Assembly (NCBI RefSeq): GCF_041153465.1
Contig: NZ_CP154858.1
Coordinates: forward strand, 558,001 to 622,000
Direction: 5' to 3'
Length of the DNA stretch: 64,000 bases
Source of the DNA: Thermohahella caldifontis
Lineage (GTDB): Bacteria > Pseudomonadota > Gammaproteobacteria > Pseudomonadales > Oleiphilaceae
The first letter of the stretch is position 1. The number at the start of each line of letters is the position of its first letter. The notes under the pieces were generated by a model. The model was not told the DNA's origin. It worked only from the letters and a program-made list of their open reading frames with translations, and ran no database searches. Shown in pieces: positions 37,001 through 44,304 of the stretch. The position numbers and the translations under genes are program-made.

Positions 37001-37745
37001 TCAGGCCAATGCTCAGCGGCCGTGCGTGCGCCACGGAAATCCAGAAGGCCTCGGCGGTTTGCCCGGAGAGGGTGCGGCCCGAGGCATCGGTGATGGTGCC
37101 GGAAATCATGATCGGCAGTTCCCGGCCGCTGTCTTCAAAATACTGCTGGACGGCGAAGATGGCGGCCTTGGCATTGAGCGTGTCAAAGACAGTCTCGATG
37201 AGAATGATGTCCGCGCCACCGTCCGCCAGACCTCTGGCCGCTTCGTAATAGTTTTCCACCAGTTCGTCGAACGAGGTGTTGCGGTAGCCGGGATTGTTGA
37301 CGTCCGGGGAGATGGATGCCGTTCGAGAGGTCGGGCCGATGGCACCGGCCACCCAGCGCACCGTGCCCGGATGCTGCGCGCACCAGTCGTCGGCCGCTTC
37401 CCGTGCCACCCGGGCGGCAGCCACGTTCAGATCGTAGGCAAGATGTTCCAGACCGTATTCGCCCTGCGAAACCCGGGTTGCGTTGAAGCTGTTGGTCTCG
37501 ATGATATGCGCACCCGCATCCAGATAGGCACGGTGGATACCCTTTATCACATCAGGGCGCGTCAGACAGAGCAGATCGTTGTTGCCCTTCAGATCAATGG
37601 AGGAATCCTGGAAGAGATCCCCGCGGTAGTCTGCTTCAGTCAGATTGTGACGCTGAATCATGGTGCCCATGGCACCATCCAAGATGACAATCTGCTCCTT
37701 GAGCAACTGATGCAGGGCGTCGATACGGGTGTTGCGGTCTGTCAT
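34029..37745 (-). CDS. metH: Cobalamin-dependent methionine synthase
   Basis: A 1238-residue modular enzyme that moves a methyl group from methyltetrahydrofolate to homocysteine through cobalamin. Domains in order: homocysteine-binding barrel with Zn Cys ligands (GGCCGTTPEHI, near residue 317), folate-binding pterin domain (~360-620), cobalamin domain with DxHxxG as DVHDIGKN near 760, and the C-terminal SAM-binding reactivation domain (~900-1220, including RPAPGYPACPDH). The run of seven C at 35240-35246 is in frame here. The length is close to E. coli MetH (1227). Confidence 0.97.
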   Translation of the reverse strand: MTDRNTRIDALHQLLKEQIVILDGAMGTMIQRHNLTEADYRGDLFQDSSIDLKGNNDLLCLTRPDVIKGIHRAYLDAGAHIIETNSFNATRVSQGEYGLEHLAYDLNVAAARVAREAADDWCAQHPGTVRWVAGAIGPTSRTASISPDVNNPGYRNTSFDELVENYYEAARGLADGGADIILIETVFDTLNAKAAIFAVQQYFEDSGRELPIMISGTITDASGRTLSGQTAEAFWISVAHARPLSIGLNCALGADALRPYVEALSRIADVHVSAHPNAGLPNEFGEYDQTAAEMAAILQGFAQDGLINIIGGCCGTTPEHIRAIAEAVQPFPPRKIPVIEPTLRLSGLEPFIYTPEIRFVNVGERTNVTGSRRFLRLIKEEQYEEALDVARDQVENGAQIIDINMDEGMLDSAAVMSTFLRLIASEPDISRVPLMIDSSKWSVIEEGLKCSQGKSVVNSISLKEGEEAFLHHARLCMRYGAAVVVMAFDEQGQADTYERKIEICERSYRLLTGIGFPPQDIIFDPNIFAIATGIEEHNNYAVDFINATRWIRENLPHVSVSGGVSNVSFSFRGNDRVREAIHSVFLYHAIQAGMNMGIVNPGQLVIYDEIDPELRERVEDVVLNRRPDATERLLEIADQYRNDGQAKKEDNPEWRSWPVEKRLEHALVKGITSHIVEDTEEARQKASHPIEVIEGPLMSGMNVVGDLFGAGKMFLPQVVKSARVMKQAVAHLIPYIEAEKSGKQEAKGKILMATVKGDVHDIGKNIVGVVLQCNNFEVIDMGVMVPCEAILKKAREENVDIIGLSGLITPSLDEMVHVASEMQRLDFHVPLMIGGATTSKAHTAVKIEPRYKNDLTIYVPDASRSVGVATRLISKTLKEELVREVRQEYADIRERRANAKPNARRIFTYPEAVARRPAFDWEYYTPPQPIRPGVTVLDNYPLETLVDFIDWTPFFISWDLAGKYPRILEDEVVGEAARNLFSDAQKMLRHMIDSGRIRARGVFALFPARRVGDDDVAVFDPENPERQLTTLNFLRQQTERNPDAPTYSLADFVAPESCGGQDWMGAFAVTTGLGVEDMAAEYEAAHDDYSAIMVKALADRLAEAFAEHLHQRVRKEFWGYAQDEDLTNDDLIRERYRGIRPAPGYPACPDHTEKRKLFELLDAENTAGIRLTEHFAMMPAASVSGWYFAHPEARYFAVGKIQKDQVEDYARRKGMTLEEAERWLSPNLDYTPGESGDD

Positions 37746-37946
37746 GTCTTAACCATCAATAAAGTCGGAATACTGCCGGGGCCGCTATTTTGTCGGTTTT
37801 TGATGCATAAGGCCAGTTTTGCCGGGCAGGAGTGTGAACAGGGTGACCGGAAGAATACCTGACTCTTCCGAATGGTCATTGATGTGGGGGGCAATTGCGT
37901 TACAATGGGACTACTTTTAATGAATATCAGCAGGTAACTTGCCGTT

Positions 37947-38531
37947 ATGTCAGTCACCATTACCGATGCCGCACGGGACTATCTTCTTCAGCTGCTCAGC
38001 AAGCAGGATGTGGAAGGCATGGGTGTGCGCATGTTTGTCACTCAGCCAGGTACGCGCTATGCCGAGACCTGCCTGGCCTACTGCCGGCCGGATGAAGTCA
38101 TCCCGGAAGATGAGCTCCTGCAGGTCGGTGACTTGAAAGTCTATCTGGATTCAGCCAGCGTGCCTTATCTTGAAGATGCGGTTGTTGACTTCAATCCCGA
38201 ACGCATGGGTGGGCAGCTCACCATCAAGGCGCCCAATGCCAAGATGCCTCGTGTCAGTGAAGATTCGCCGTTACCCGACCGGATCAACTATATCCTGTAC
38301 ACGGAGATCAACCCGGGCCTGGCCGCGCACGGGGGTGAAGTGCAACTGGTTGAAGTGACCGACGACAACTATGCCATCCTGCGTTTTGGCGGTGGGTGTC
38401 AGGGCTGCAGCGCCGTGGACCTGACCCTCAAGCAGGGCGTGGAGAAAACGCTGCGTGAACGTCTGCCCGAGCTTGCCGGCGTGAAAGATGTCACGGATCA
38501 TTCGGTGAAGGATCAGGCCTACTACCGGTGA
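37947..38531 (+). CDS. nfuA: Fe/S biogenesis protein NfuA
   Basis: A 194-residue iron-sulfur carrier. The N-terminal half is a degenerate A-type scaffold domain lacking the usual three Cys, as is normal in NfuA. The C-terminal Nfu domain has the cluster-binding CxxC in GGGCQGCSAVDLTLKQGV (near residue 150). It delivers [4Fe-4S] clusters to target enzymes, and many are encoded in this window (CysI, NirJ). It diverges from metH with about 200 bases between, and a terminator follows. Confidence 0.95.
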   Translation: MSVTITDAARDYLLQLLSKQDVEGMGVRMFVTQPGTRYAETCLAYCRPDEVIPEDELLQVGDLKVYLDSASVPYLEDAVVDFNPERMGGQLTIKAPNAKMPRVSEDSPLPDRINYILYTEINPGLAAHGGEVQLVEVTDDNYAILRFGGGCQGCSAVDLTLKQGVEKTLRERLPELAGVKDVTDHSVKDQAYYR

Positions 38532-38622
38532 CGGGCGTGCGCAACCGAACAGGTACGCCCGTACCGCTGCCTGCTGAAGTGTGACCTGGATCGCGCTTTG
38601 CGCCGTGACATGCGTTAAACTG

Positions 38623-38647
38623 GCCCCGTTTCACAACGGGGCTTTTT
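38623..38647 (+). terminator. Rho-independent terminator after nfuA
   Basis: GCCCCGTT (38623-38630) pairs with AACGGGGC (38635-38642) around TCAC, followed by TTTTT (38643-38647). The T-tract ends one base before the ATG of the DUF445 gene, so the 3' arm sits where that gene's ribosome binding site should be. Confidence 0.85.
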
Positions 38648-38648
38648 G

Positions 38649-39853
38649 ATGGTGCTTTCCTCACTTGAACAGGTTTGGATTGTCCTTGCGGCAGTGGCCT
38701 GCGGGGCGGCGGTCGGCTGGGGTACCAATGCCCTGGCCGTGTGGATGCTGTTCAAGCCGGAACGATTTGTCGGTCATCCGCCCTGGCTTGGTTGGCAGGG
38801 TGTCATTCCCCGGCGCTCGGTCGCCATCGCCAGAGCTTGTCTGGACGCCTCGCTGCATCACCTTCATGGTCTTGAACAGGTGGTGCGGGATCTTGATCCG
38901 GATCTGCTCGCGCGTCACATCGTCTCCGTGCTTGACGAACGTGTTGAGGAACTTGTGGATGAGGTCATGGATGCGCACCACCCGGTGCTCTGGGAGAATC
39001 TGCCGCGCAGGGTCAGGGAGCAGGTGTATGCCTGGGTCCGGCGCGAACTGCCCAGGCGCGTGAACCGACTGGTGGACGATATTGCGCATCACGCCGATGA
39101 TCTGGTGGATTTCTATGAAGTCCTGGAAAAGGAATTTGGCGAGCACCCGGAGCGCATGGCCGAGCTGTTCCGCTGCGCGGGGCAACACACCTTTGAACGT
39201 TTGATTGCATGGGGTGCCCTGTGGGGGGGCTGTTGGGCGTCCTCCAGGGTGTTCTGTATGTGCTCTGGCCCTCGGGCTGGATCTGGGTGGCGGGTGCGGC
39301 AGTCAACGGATGGGTGACCAACTGGCTGGCCCTGACGCTCAATTTCAGGCCGTTGGCGCCTGTGAAGGTGCTGGGCGTTACGCTGCAGGGGGACTTCCTC
39401 CGGCGCCAGCCGGAAGTGGCCGAGCGCTGGGCTGACTACGTTGCTCAGCATGTCCTGACGCTGGATACCATCGCCCGCTACATGGTTTACGGACGTTACG
39501 GCGACCGGACCCAAGCCATTATCTCCCGCCATGTGAAACCGATACTGGATGAAGCCGGCGTGATCCGCTGGACCATGCAGGTGGCGGTGGGGACCACAGG
39601 CTACGTCGAACTCAAGGAGGCGGTGAGGCACAAGGCGGTGGATCTGGCAGAAGAGCCTTTCCGGGACAAGCCTTTCCGGGAAGCCACTGCGCAACGGATA
39701 TCGGAACGGCTGTCGCGACTGCTCAGATCGCTGCCGCCGGAAGCCTTCCAGCGCATACTTCTGCCGGCTTTTCAGTCGGAGCAGTGGTTGCTCATGCTCG
39801 CCGGCGCGCTGGCCGGTACCGTTGTGGGAGGGCTGCAGGCATGGATCATCTGA
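38649..39853 (+). CDS. DUF445 membrane protein (one frameshift)
   Basis: A DUF445-family inner-membrane protein of about 401 residues once the frame is repaired. It opens with a helix in WIVLAAVACGAAVGWGTNAL, followed by the GTNxLAVxMLF/KP pattern (NALAVWMLFKPERFVGHPP), repeated later as NGWVTNWLALTLNFRPLAPV. The frame breaks at seven G (39223-39229): an eighth gives WGALWGGLLGVLQGVLYVLW. As written, the first part stops at 39317. Function is unknown. The ATG is at 38649; no clear Shine-Dalgarno site because a terminator occupies it. Confidence 0.82.
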
Positions 39854-40179
39854 CTATCTGGCACCTGGTTGCACTGGCGCTGGGAACCGCCATTCTGACA
39901 TCCGCGATTCTGGGCGGTGTGGGCGCATGGATCTATGTCCATCGCATCAGGCCCGAAAAGGCGCGCCTGGAAGAAAAGATCGCGCATCTTGGCGGGGAGC
40001 TGGAGGACTCCATTGAACGCGGTATTCGCCGGGGCGTCAGGAAGGCGGTGGCCGAGCTTCCCCAGAATGCTGCGCGCCAAACCACACAGTCGGTTACACG
40101 CATGGGGGCGGACCTGGTCGAGCGTGGTCTGAGCTCGCTCATCGAGAGGCCGGTCCGTCAAAGGAAAGACGCCGAGTAG
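39841..40179 (+). CDS. Hypothetical single-pass membrane protein
   Basis: A 112-residue protein I do not recognise. One N-terminal helix (IWHLVALALGTAILTSAILGGVGAWIYV) is followed by a basic, helical cytoplasmic tail with coiled-coil potential (KARLEEKIAHLGGELEDSIERG). ATG 39841 overlaps the DUF445 end by 13 bases, so it is probably translated together with it. A joint role at the inner membrane is inference. Confidence 0.72.
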   Translation: MDHLTIWHLVALALGTAILTSAILGGVGAWIYVHRIRPEKARLEEKIAHLGGELEDSIERGIRRGVRKAVAELPQNAARQTTQSVTRMGADLVERGLSSLIERPVRQRKDAE

Positions 40180-40297
40180 GTCGATCCCGCAGCCAGGCAT
40201 CGCAGCCGGGCGCCCGGCAAATACTACTGTCAAACATCTGCGGGTGCGTTCATAATGGCTCCGGTAGAATTCCCCTGCCCAACATGCGAGGCCATCA

Positions 40298-40681
40298 GTG
40301 AGTCACCAGGAAAACAGTGAAACAAACAGTCCGGATTGTGAAACGCGTTATGAAGCGTTTCTGGATGCGGTGATCGAAACACGGGAAATCTGGATACTGG
40401 TCAACTCCAGAAACGAGTTTCTCAAGATTTTTGCCGAGGATGAAGGTTTTGAATATGTCCCGTTGTGGCCGGATGCCGACAGTGCAGCCCGGTACGCAGC
40501 GGGCGATGAGGACCTCACCCCTCATGCACTGACGCTGCCGGAATTTCTGAAGAAATGGGTGGCCGGACTGACCGGTGATCAGCTGGAAGTCGGTGTCTGG
40601 CCGGCAGGCGACGGCACGGTCTGGGTCCTCAGCGCCGAAGAACTGAAAGCGGAACTGAACGAATTGCTCTCCGGCTTCTGA
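40298..40681 (+). CDS. DUF2750 domain protein
   Basis: A 127-residue soluble protein with the DUF2750 pattern: RYEAFLDAVIETREIWILVN, VPLWPDADSAARYAAG, LTLPEFLKKWVAGL and a C-terminal LSAEELKAELNELL. Function unknown. It starts at GTG 40298, with GAGG about 6 bases upstream. It stands alone and converges on ybiB. Confidence 0.85.
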   Translation: MSHQENSETNSPDCETRYEAFLDAVIETREIWILVNSRNEFLKIFAEDEGFEYVPLWPDADSAARYAAGDEDLTPHALTLPEFLKKWVAGLTGDQLEVGVWPAGDGTVWVLSAEELKAELNELLSGF

Positions 40682-40687
40682 GCCGGA

Positions 40688-41695
40688 TTATCCGAGGCGT
40701 GCGCGGTTGCGCTGCTGCCACATTGTGCGCGCACGCGCTACGGCGTCGGCCTCGGAGGTCTCCGGATCCAGCGTTACCAGAGCCAGCGCACAGGTGGACA
40801 CAACCGCCGCTTCGCCATATTCATCCGCAATCCCGCCCTGCCAGACGGCTTTCAGATGCGCCACATCGAGATCTTCCGGCTTGACGTGCCGGCGCTCGAA
40901 CAGACTCGGCCATTGCCTTTCCGTAACGGAGCCTTCGTCCACATGCCAGGTTGTCGTGGCCGTGTCAGGATTGCGCTCTGCTTCGCCGCCTTCTCCCTTG
41001 ATAACGCTGACGTGAGCGTATCCCAGGGCCTGCGCCGCGTGAGCGTGCCGGGGACCGTAGGGCGGATGGAAGATCCCCTGAACCACTGACGGCGCATCAA
41101 GCGGATTCAGCAGCCGCGCAAGCGAATGCACGGGGGATCTCAGACCCAGCAGGGGGCGAAGCTGGATCAGGTGTTCCAGCCGCGGGCACAGATCCGCCAA
41201 GGGCATGTAGACCAGCTTGTGGGCCTCCAGTTCATGGTGTGCGGCTTCCCAGTCAGACACGACCGGCAGTCCGAGATTGCGGAACACGTCCTCGGTGTAC
41301 AACCGCCCGAGTGTATGGCCCTTGGCGCCATGCATGAAAACGCGATAGCCGTTTTCGGCCAGAAGCAGTGTGCTCAGTACAAACCAGGGTAGCTGCCGCC
41401 TCTTGCCCGCATAGCTGCTCCAGTCCAGGTCCACGTTGATGGGGTGGGGCGGTCGGATACGCTCCCGCGCGGCTTCAACAAAACCGGCCAGTTCGTCAGG
41501 GCTTTCTTCCTTTACCCGCAGCAGCATGAGGAAGGCGCCCAACTGTTCCGGGGTGCACGCCTCATCCAGAATCATGCCGAATGCGGTACACGCCTCATCG
41601 CGAGTGAGGCTTCGGCTGCCTTTCTTTCCCTTTCCAAGAATTCGAATGAATTGGGCAAACGGGTGTTCTTCTGCGTGACGCGGTGCGTTTTTCAT
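40688..41695 (-). CDS. ybiB: YbiB/TrpD2-type glycosyl transferase-fold protein
   Basis: A 335-residue protein with the anthranilate phosphoribosyltransferase (TrpD) fold. It resembles YbiB, which binds nucleic acid rather than making tryptophan intermediates. N-terminal helical domain: LTRDEACTAFGMILDEACTP. The TrpD PRPP-binding GTGGD is replaced (around GYRVFMHGAKGHTLGRLYTE). Other blocks: LGLRSPVHSLARLLNPLDAP and SVIKGEGGEAERNPD. It follows tusE by 8 bases in the same direction. Role unknown. Confidence 0.88.
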   Translation of the reverse strand: MKNAPRHAEEHPFAQFIRILGKGKKGSRSLTRDEACTAFGMILDEACTPEQLGAFLMLLRVKEESPDELAGFVEAARERIRPPHPINVDLDWSSYAGKRRQLPWFVLSTLLLAENGYRVFMHGAKGHTLGRLYTEDVFRNLGLPVVSDWEAAHHELEAHKLVYMPLADLCPRLEHLIQLRPLLGLRSPVHSLARLLNPLDAPSVVQGIFHPPYGPRHAHAAQALGYAHVSVIKGEGGEAERNPDTATTTWHVDEGSVTERQWPSLFERRHVKPEDLDVAHLKAVWQGGIADEYGEAAVVSTCALALVTLDPETSEADAVARARTMWQQRNRARLG

Positions 41696-41703
41696 GCTTC
41701 GTC

Positions 41704-42018
41704 CTAGAGGCAGTTGGCGGGTTTGGGTAAACCGGCATAGCGGGCAGCCAGCCTGGCGGGGCTGCCGGGAAAGAGTTGCATCAGGTAAATGCTCTGGCCT
41801 TTTTCTTCACCCAGGCGCTCCCGGACGAGTTTGACCAGAACGCGTTGCACGGGGCTGACGCCTGTTTCATCGTAGAAATGGCGAACCAGTTCGATGATCT
41901 CCCAGTGGGCATCAGTCAGGTCGAGGCCATCGGCCAGAGCCATCTGTCTGCCCACTTCAGGAGTCCAGTCATTCAGATTGACGAGAAAACCCTCGGTATC
42001 ACGTTCCGGTAGCGTCAT
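41704..42018 (-). CDS. tusE: Sulfurtransferase TusE (DsrC family)
   Basis: A 104-residue DsrC-family sulfur carrier. Typical blocks: DTEGFLVNLNDWTPEVGRQMA, THWEIIELVRHFYDE-like (here DAHWEIIELVRHFY), and a C-terminal arm ending GLPKPANCL with the penultimate Cys that carries sulfur. The second Cys of true DsrC, eleven residues earlier, is Ala here, so this is TusE-type (tRNA thiolation) rather than the dissimilatory DsrC. ATG 42018 sits one base after the tusB stop; a longer frame starts at 42045. Confidence 0.88.
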   Translation of the reverse strand: MTLPERDTEGFLVNLNDWTPEVGRQMALADGLDLTDAHWEIIELVRHFYDETGVSPVQRVLVKLVRERLGEEKGQSIYLMQLFPGSPARLAARYAGLPKPANCL

Positions 42019-42019
42019 G

Positions 42020-42295
42020 TCAATTCCAGCAAACAATCGGGGCATGAGTTTCCGTCAGCTCAACCATACCGGCGTAATCCACCGCCGTGACACCCTCCGG
42101 GCAGGAAATACCCCGGGCAACGAGGTCGGGTTCGAGGGCGAAGAGGGACTGCTGGCCGGCCAGCTCCGTGATGCGCGGGACGTTCCCGGCAAGCATGCAG
42201 ACCGCATCTTCGGTCAGCAGCACATCCTGCTCGCCCGACGGCAGGGCATCCAGTATGCCGGGATTATTCATGGAAACCACATGCAATGTTTTCAT
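42020..42295 (-). CDS. tusB: TusB/DsrH sulfur relay subunit
   Basis: A 91-residue subunit of the TusBCD complex, which passes persulfide sulfur toward TusE and MnmA for 2-thiouridine at the tRNA wobble base. It starts MKTLHVVSMNNPGILDALPS, with DVLLTEDAVCMLAG in the middle. Its stop overlaps the region just before tusE, and its ATG overlaps the end of tusC by one base. The DsrEFH complex of sulfur oxidisers is homologous, but no dsrAB is seen here. Confidence 0.85.
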   Translation of the reverse strand: MKTLHVVSMNNPGILDALPSGEQDVLLTEDAVCMLAGNVPRITELAGQQSLFALEPDLVARGISCPEGVTAVDYAGMVELTETHAPIVCWN

Positions 42296-42642
42296 CAGAA
42301 CACCGTAATCATGTCATGGGTCTGAAAGAGGGCGTCACGTTGCGCGCGGTCAACGAGTGTGACGCCCGGCGTTCTGCAAAGCTTTTCCGCTTCGGGCGAC
42401 TCGGCAAGGGCCAGGATCCGCTTCACGCCGTACAGGGCCAATGCGCCCACCATGCGACCGGTGTTCTTGCGCTCAATCGGGCTACTGTCACCGGCTGCGA
42501 GGGCAGTCAGGCCGGCGGATTCAAACAGAACCGTCACAGACTGATCGAATGCGGCTGCGGCCAGCGCCATGTCCAGACCTGCCGGGACGCTTGAGTTGCC
42601 ATACAGGCTGTTGCGGATAACGATCAGCCAGGATCCTTTCAT
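42295..42642 (-). CDS. tusC: TusC/DsrF sulfur relay subunit
   Basis: A 115-residue TusC subunit. It starts MKGSWLIVIRNSLYGNSSVPAGLDMALAAAAFDQSVTVLF (shown as the opening ~40 residues by pattern: strand, PxG helix, strand), with the ATG at 42642. ATG overlaps the tusD stop as ATGA. TusC is a structural partner in the hexameric TusBCD assembly and lacks the carrier Cys. Confidence 0.85.
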   Translation of the reverse strand: MKGSWLIVIRNSLYGNSSVPAGLDMALAAAAFDQSVTVLFESAGLTALAAGDSSPIERKNTGRMVGALALYGVKRILALAESPEAEKLCRTPGVTLVDRAQRDALFQTHDMITVF

Positions 42643-43037
42643 CGTCCGTCTCCGAAAACCAGTACGCGATCCACGAGCTGAACGGCTTCCACCCAACTGC
42701 CCAGACCGCCCACTACGAAATGGGCCTCGTCGAGCGTCGGATGCGGGTGTCCATACCGCTTGGCCTCATCTGCACTCAGTACCCCGTGTCGTGCAGCAGA
42801 CGCAGCGCAGACCATGAGTTCCGTACCACTTTCAGCCAGTTCGTGCCAGGCCTTGGGCAACAGAGCGTCATCCTGAGCCGGGCAGAGCGTATTCAAGGCA
42901 TTGAGAACGCCAGCCTGATAGAAAAAAATGCGTACAATCTCGTGACCGGCAGCCATGGCGGCGCGGGCGAAATGTACGGCAGTTGTCGGGGCCTGGGAAA
43001 CGGCCGGGGCGGAGCGTACGAGTATGGCGTACTTCAT
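42639..43037 (-). CDS. tusD: TusD/DsrE sulfur relay subunit
   Basis: A 132-residue subunit that carries the persulfide of TusBCD. It starts MKYAILVRSAPAVSQAPTTA, and the active Cys is in MVCAASAARHGV, as in DsrE/TusD. AHFVVGGLGSWVEAVQLVDRV near the end matches the family. There is no Shine-Dalgarno site at normal distance; AGGG, 11 bases upstream, is within a hairpin stem (43044-43070). Confidence 0.88.
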   Translation of the reverse strand: MKYAILVRSAPAVSQAPTTAVHFARAAMAAGHEIVRIFFYQAGVLNALNTLCPAQDDALLPKAWHELAESGTELMVCAASAARHGVLSADEAKRYGHPHPTLDEAHFVVGGLGSWVEAVQLVDRVLVFGDGR

Positions 43038-43043
43038 GGGAGT

Positions 43044-43070
43044 TGCTGCCCTGAACAGTTCAGGGCAGCA
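43044..43070. promoter_or_regulatory. Hairpin between yccA and tusD
   Basis: TGCTGCCCTGAA (43044-43055) pairs perfectly with TTCAGGGCAGCA (43059-43070) around a 3-base loop. It lies between the yccA stop and the tusD start on the - strand. No T-run follows, so it is more likely an mRNA-stability or translation-control hairpin than a strong terminator. It contains the only AGGG upstream of tusD. Confidence 0.5.
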
Positions 43071-43080
43071 TTATGCGGAA

Positions 43081-43779
43081 TCAGTCGTCGCCAGACAAGG
43101 CAGTCAGGATGTGCAGCAGGCTGACAAACAGGTTGTAGATGGAGACGAACAGTCCCACCGTGGCCATGATGTAGTTGCGCTCACCGCCATGAATGATGGC
43201 GCTGGTCTGATACAGGATGGCTGCGGAGGAGAAGATGGCAAAGCCCCCTGAAATCGCCAGTTGCAGCGCGCTGGACTGCATGAAGAAGCCCAGGATCATG
43301 GCGCCCAGCAGTACAAAGAAGCCTGCAGTGAGGAAGCCGCCCAGGAAGGACATGTCCTTCTTGGTGACCAGGACATAGCCGGAGAGGCCGAAGAAGGCAA
43401 TGGCTGTCATGCCCAGGGCATTGAAGACGATATCCATGGCGCCGGCCCCGGCAAATGCGGCCAGAATGGGGCCCAGGGTATAGCCCATGAATCCGGTCAG
43501 GGCGAAGACGGCAAGGATGCCGGCAGCGCTGTTACGCAGGGCATTGGTGAGGAAGAAAAGCCCGTAGAAGCCCACCAGTGTGATGAGGATGCCGGGGTGC
43601 GGCAGGTTCATCTGCATGGTGATGTAGGCGACCACAGCCGAGAAGGCCAGGGTCATGCCCAGCAATGTGTAGGTGTTGCGGAGCACGGACGCGACTTCGG
43701 CGCTGTTTCCCTGTGCCAGTGTGCCACCATCCATCCGCTCAACAACTGCAGAGGTCGGTCGGTAATCACGGTTTTCCAT
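43081..43779 (-). CDS. yccA: Bax inhibitor-1/YccA family membrane protein
   Basis: A 232-residue inner-membrane protein with seven helices of the BI-1/TMBIM family; E. coli YccA is a substrate and modulator of FtsH. Features: SVLRNTYTLLGMTLAFSAV, LVGFYGLFFLTNALRNS, FALTGFMGYTLGPILA, and a C-terminal VGLFVSIYNLFVSLLHIL. ATG 43779 has GGAG 6 bases upstream, which is better than the frame start at 43938. yccA next to tus genes is a common gammaproteobacterial neighbourhood. Confidence 0.93.
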   Translation of the reverse strand: MENRDYRPTSAVVERMDGGTLAQGNSAEVASVLRNTYTLLGMTLAFSAVVAYITMQMNLPHPGILITLVGFYGLFFLTNALRNSAAGILAVFALTGFMGYTLGPILAAFAGAGAMDIVFNALGMTAIAFFGLSGYVLVTKKDMSFLGGFLTAGFFVLLGAMILGFFMQSSALQLAISGGFAIFSSAAILYQTSAIIHGGERNYIMATVGLFVSIYNLFVSLLHILTALSGDD

Positions 43780-43897
43780 CGTTTTCTCCATTGAAGAAGT
43801 AGGTTGGGTTGCTATCCACCAATATATAGATGTGCAGCCCCTTTTCAAGTGCGAAATGTTTACATTTACCGAAAGGTAACAACAATTTAAGAAACGG

Positions 43898-43925
43898 TTG
43901 ACAGGCACGATCTTTTGAGTATGAT
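43898..43925 (+). promoter_or_regulatory. Near-consensus sigma70 promoter of tRNA-Ser
   Basis: TTGACA (43898-43903), a 16-base spacer and TATGAT (43920-43925) lie 35 bases before the tRNA. The G/C-rich stretch after the -10 (GGCCC) resembles the discriminator of stringently controlled stable-RNA promoters. Confidence 0.8.
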
Positions 43926-43960
43926 GGCCCACCAACAACGCATTCTGCGTGTTTCAAAAC

Positions 43961-44050
43961 GGTGGGCTGGCTGAGTGGTTGAAAGCAGCGGTCTTGAAAA
44001 CCGCCGAGGGTTTACGCCCTCCCGGGGTTCGAATCCCTGGCCCACCGCCA
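43961..44050 (+). tRNA. tRNA-Ser (anticodon UGA)
   Basis: Ninety bases with encoded CCA. Acceptor GGTGGGC (43961-43967) pairs with GCCCACC (44040-44046); discriminator G. The anticodon stem GCGGT/ACCGC encloses loop CTTGAAA with TGA at 43995-43997. A long variable arm and TTCGAAT T-loop are present, as expected for class II tRNA-Ser. SerS is encoded in the same window. Confidence 0.97.
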
Positions 44051-44304
44051 CTTTGTTCCTCTCGTGATTCCTGGTCGTTTTCTTAGATAGTCATTGTGTC
44101 GTGAACCGGCCGTGAAAGATACGGCCGTTCGAAGGGCGCTGGTCTCGCGGCGAGAGGGTGTCATGTCTGCCTGCTAGGGCGTGTCATATTTTGTCATATA
44201 GCCCGTTTGGCCTGTCGCTTCTTTACGAATTGTTACGTATAATTCATTGTCCGGTGGTCAGTCATTGACCACACTCTCCTTAACATCACACTTTTGAGGT
44301 ACGC

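Noticed and set aside
34224..37862. A 1212-codon open frame antisense to metH
   Set aside because: It mirrors metH, has no ribosome binding site or recognisable domain, and long antisense frames are common opposite GC-rich conserved genes; metH is certain on the other strand.
34029..37946. Cobalamin or SAM riboswitch upstream of metH
   Set aside because: The 200-base gap to nfuA shows no B12-box-like sequence or convincing multi-stem structure on the - strand.
41704..43037. Dissimilatory sulfur oxidation cluster (dsrEFHC)
   Set aside because: No dsrAB or other dsr genes nearby, and the DsrC-type protein lacks the second Cys; tusDCB-tusE is the better name.
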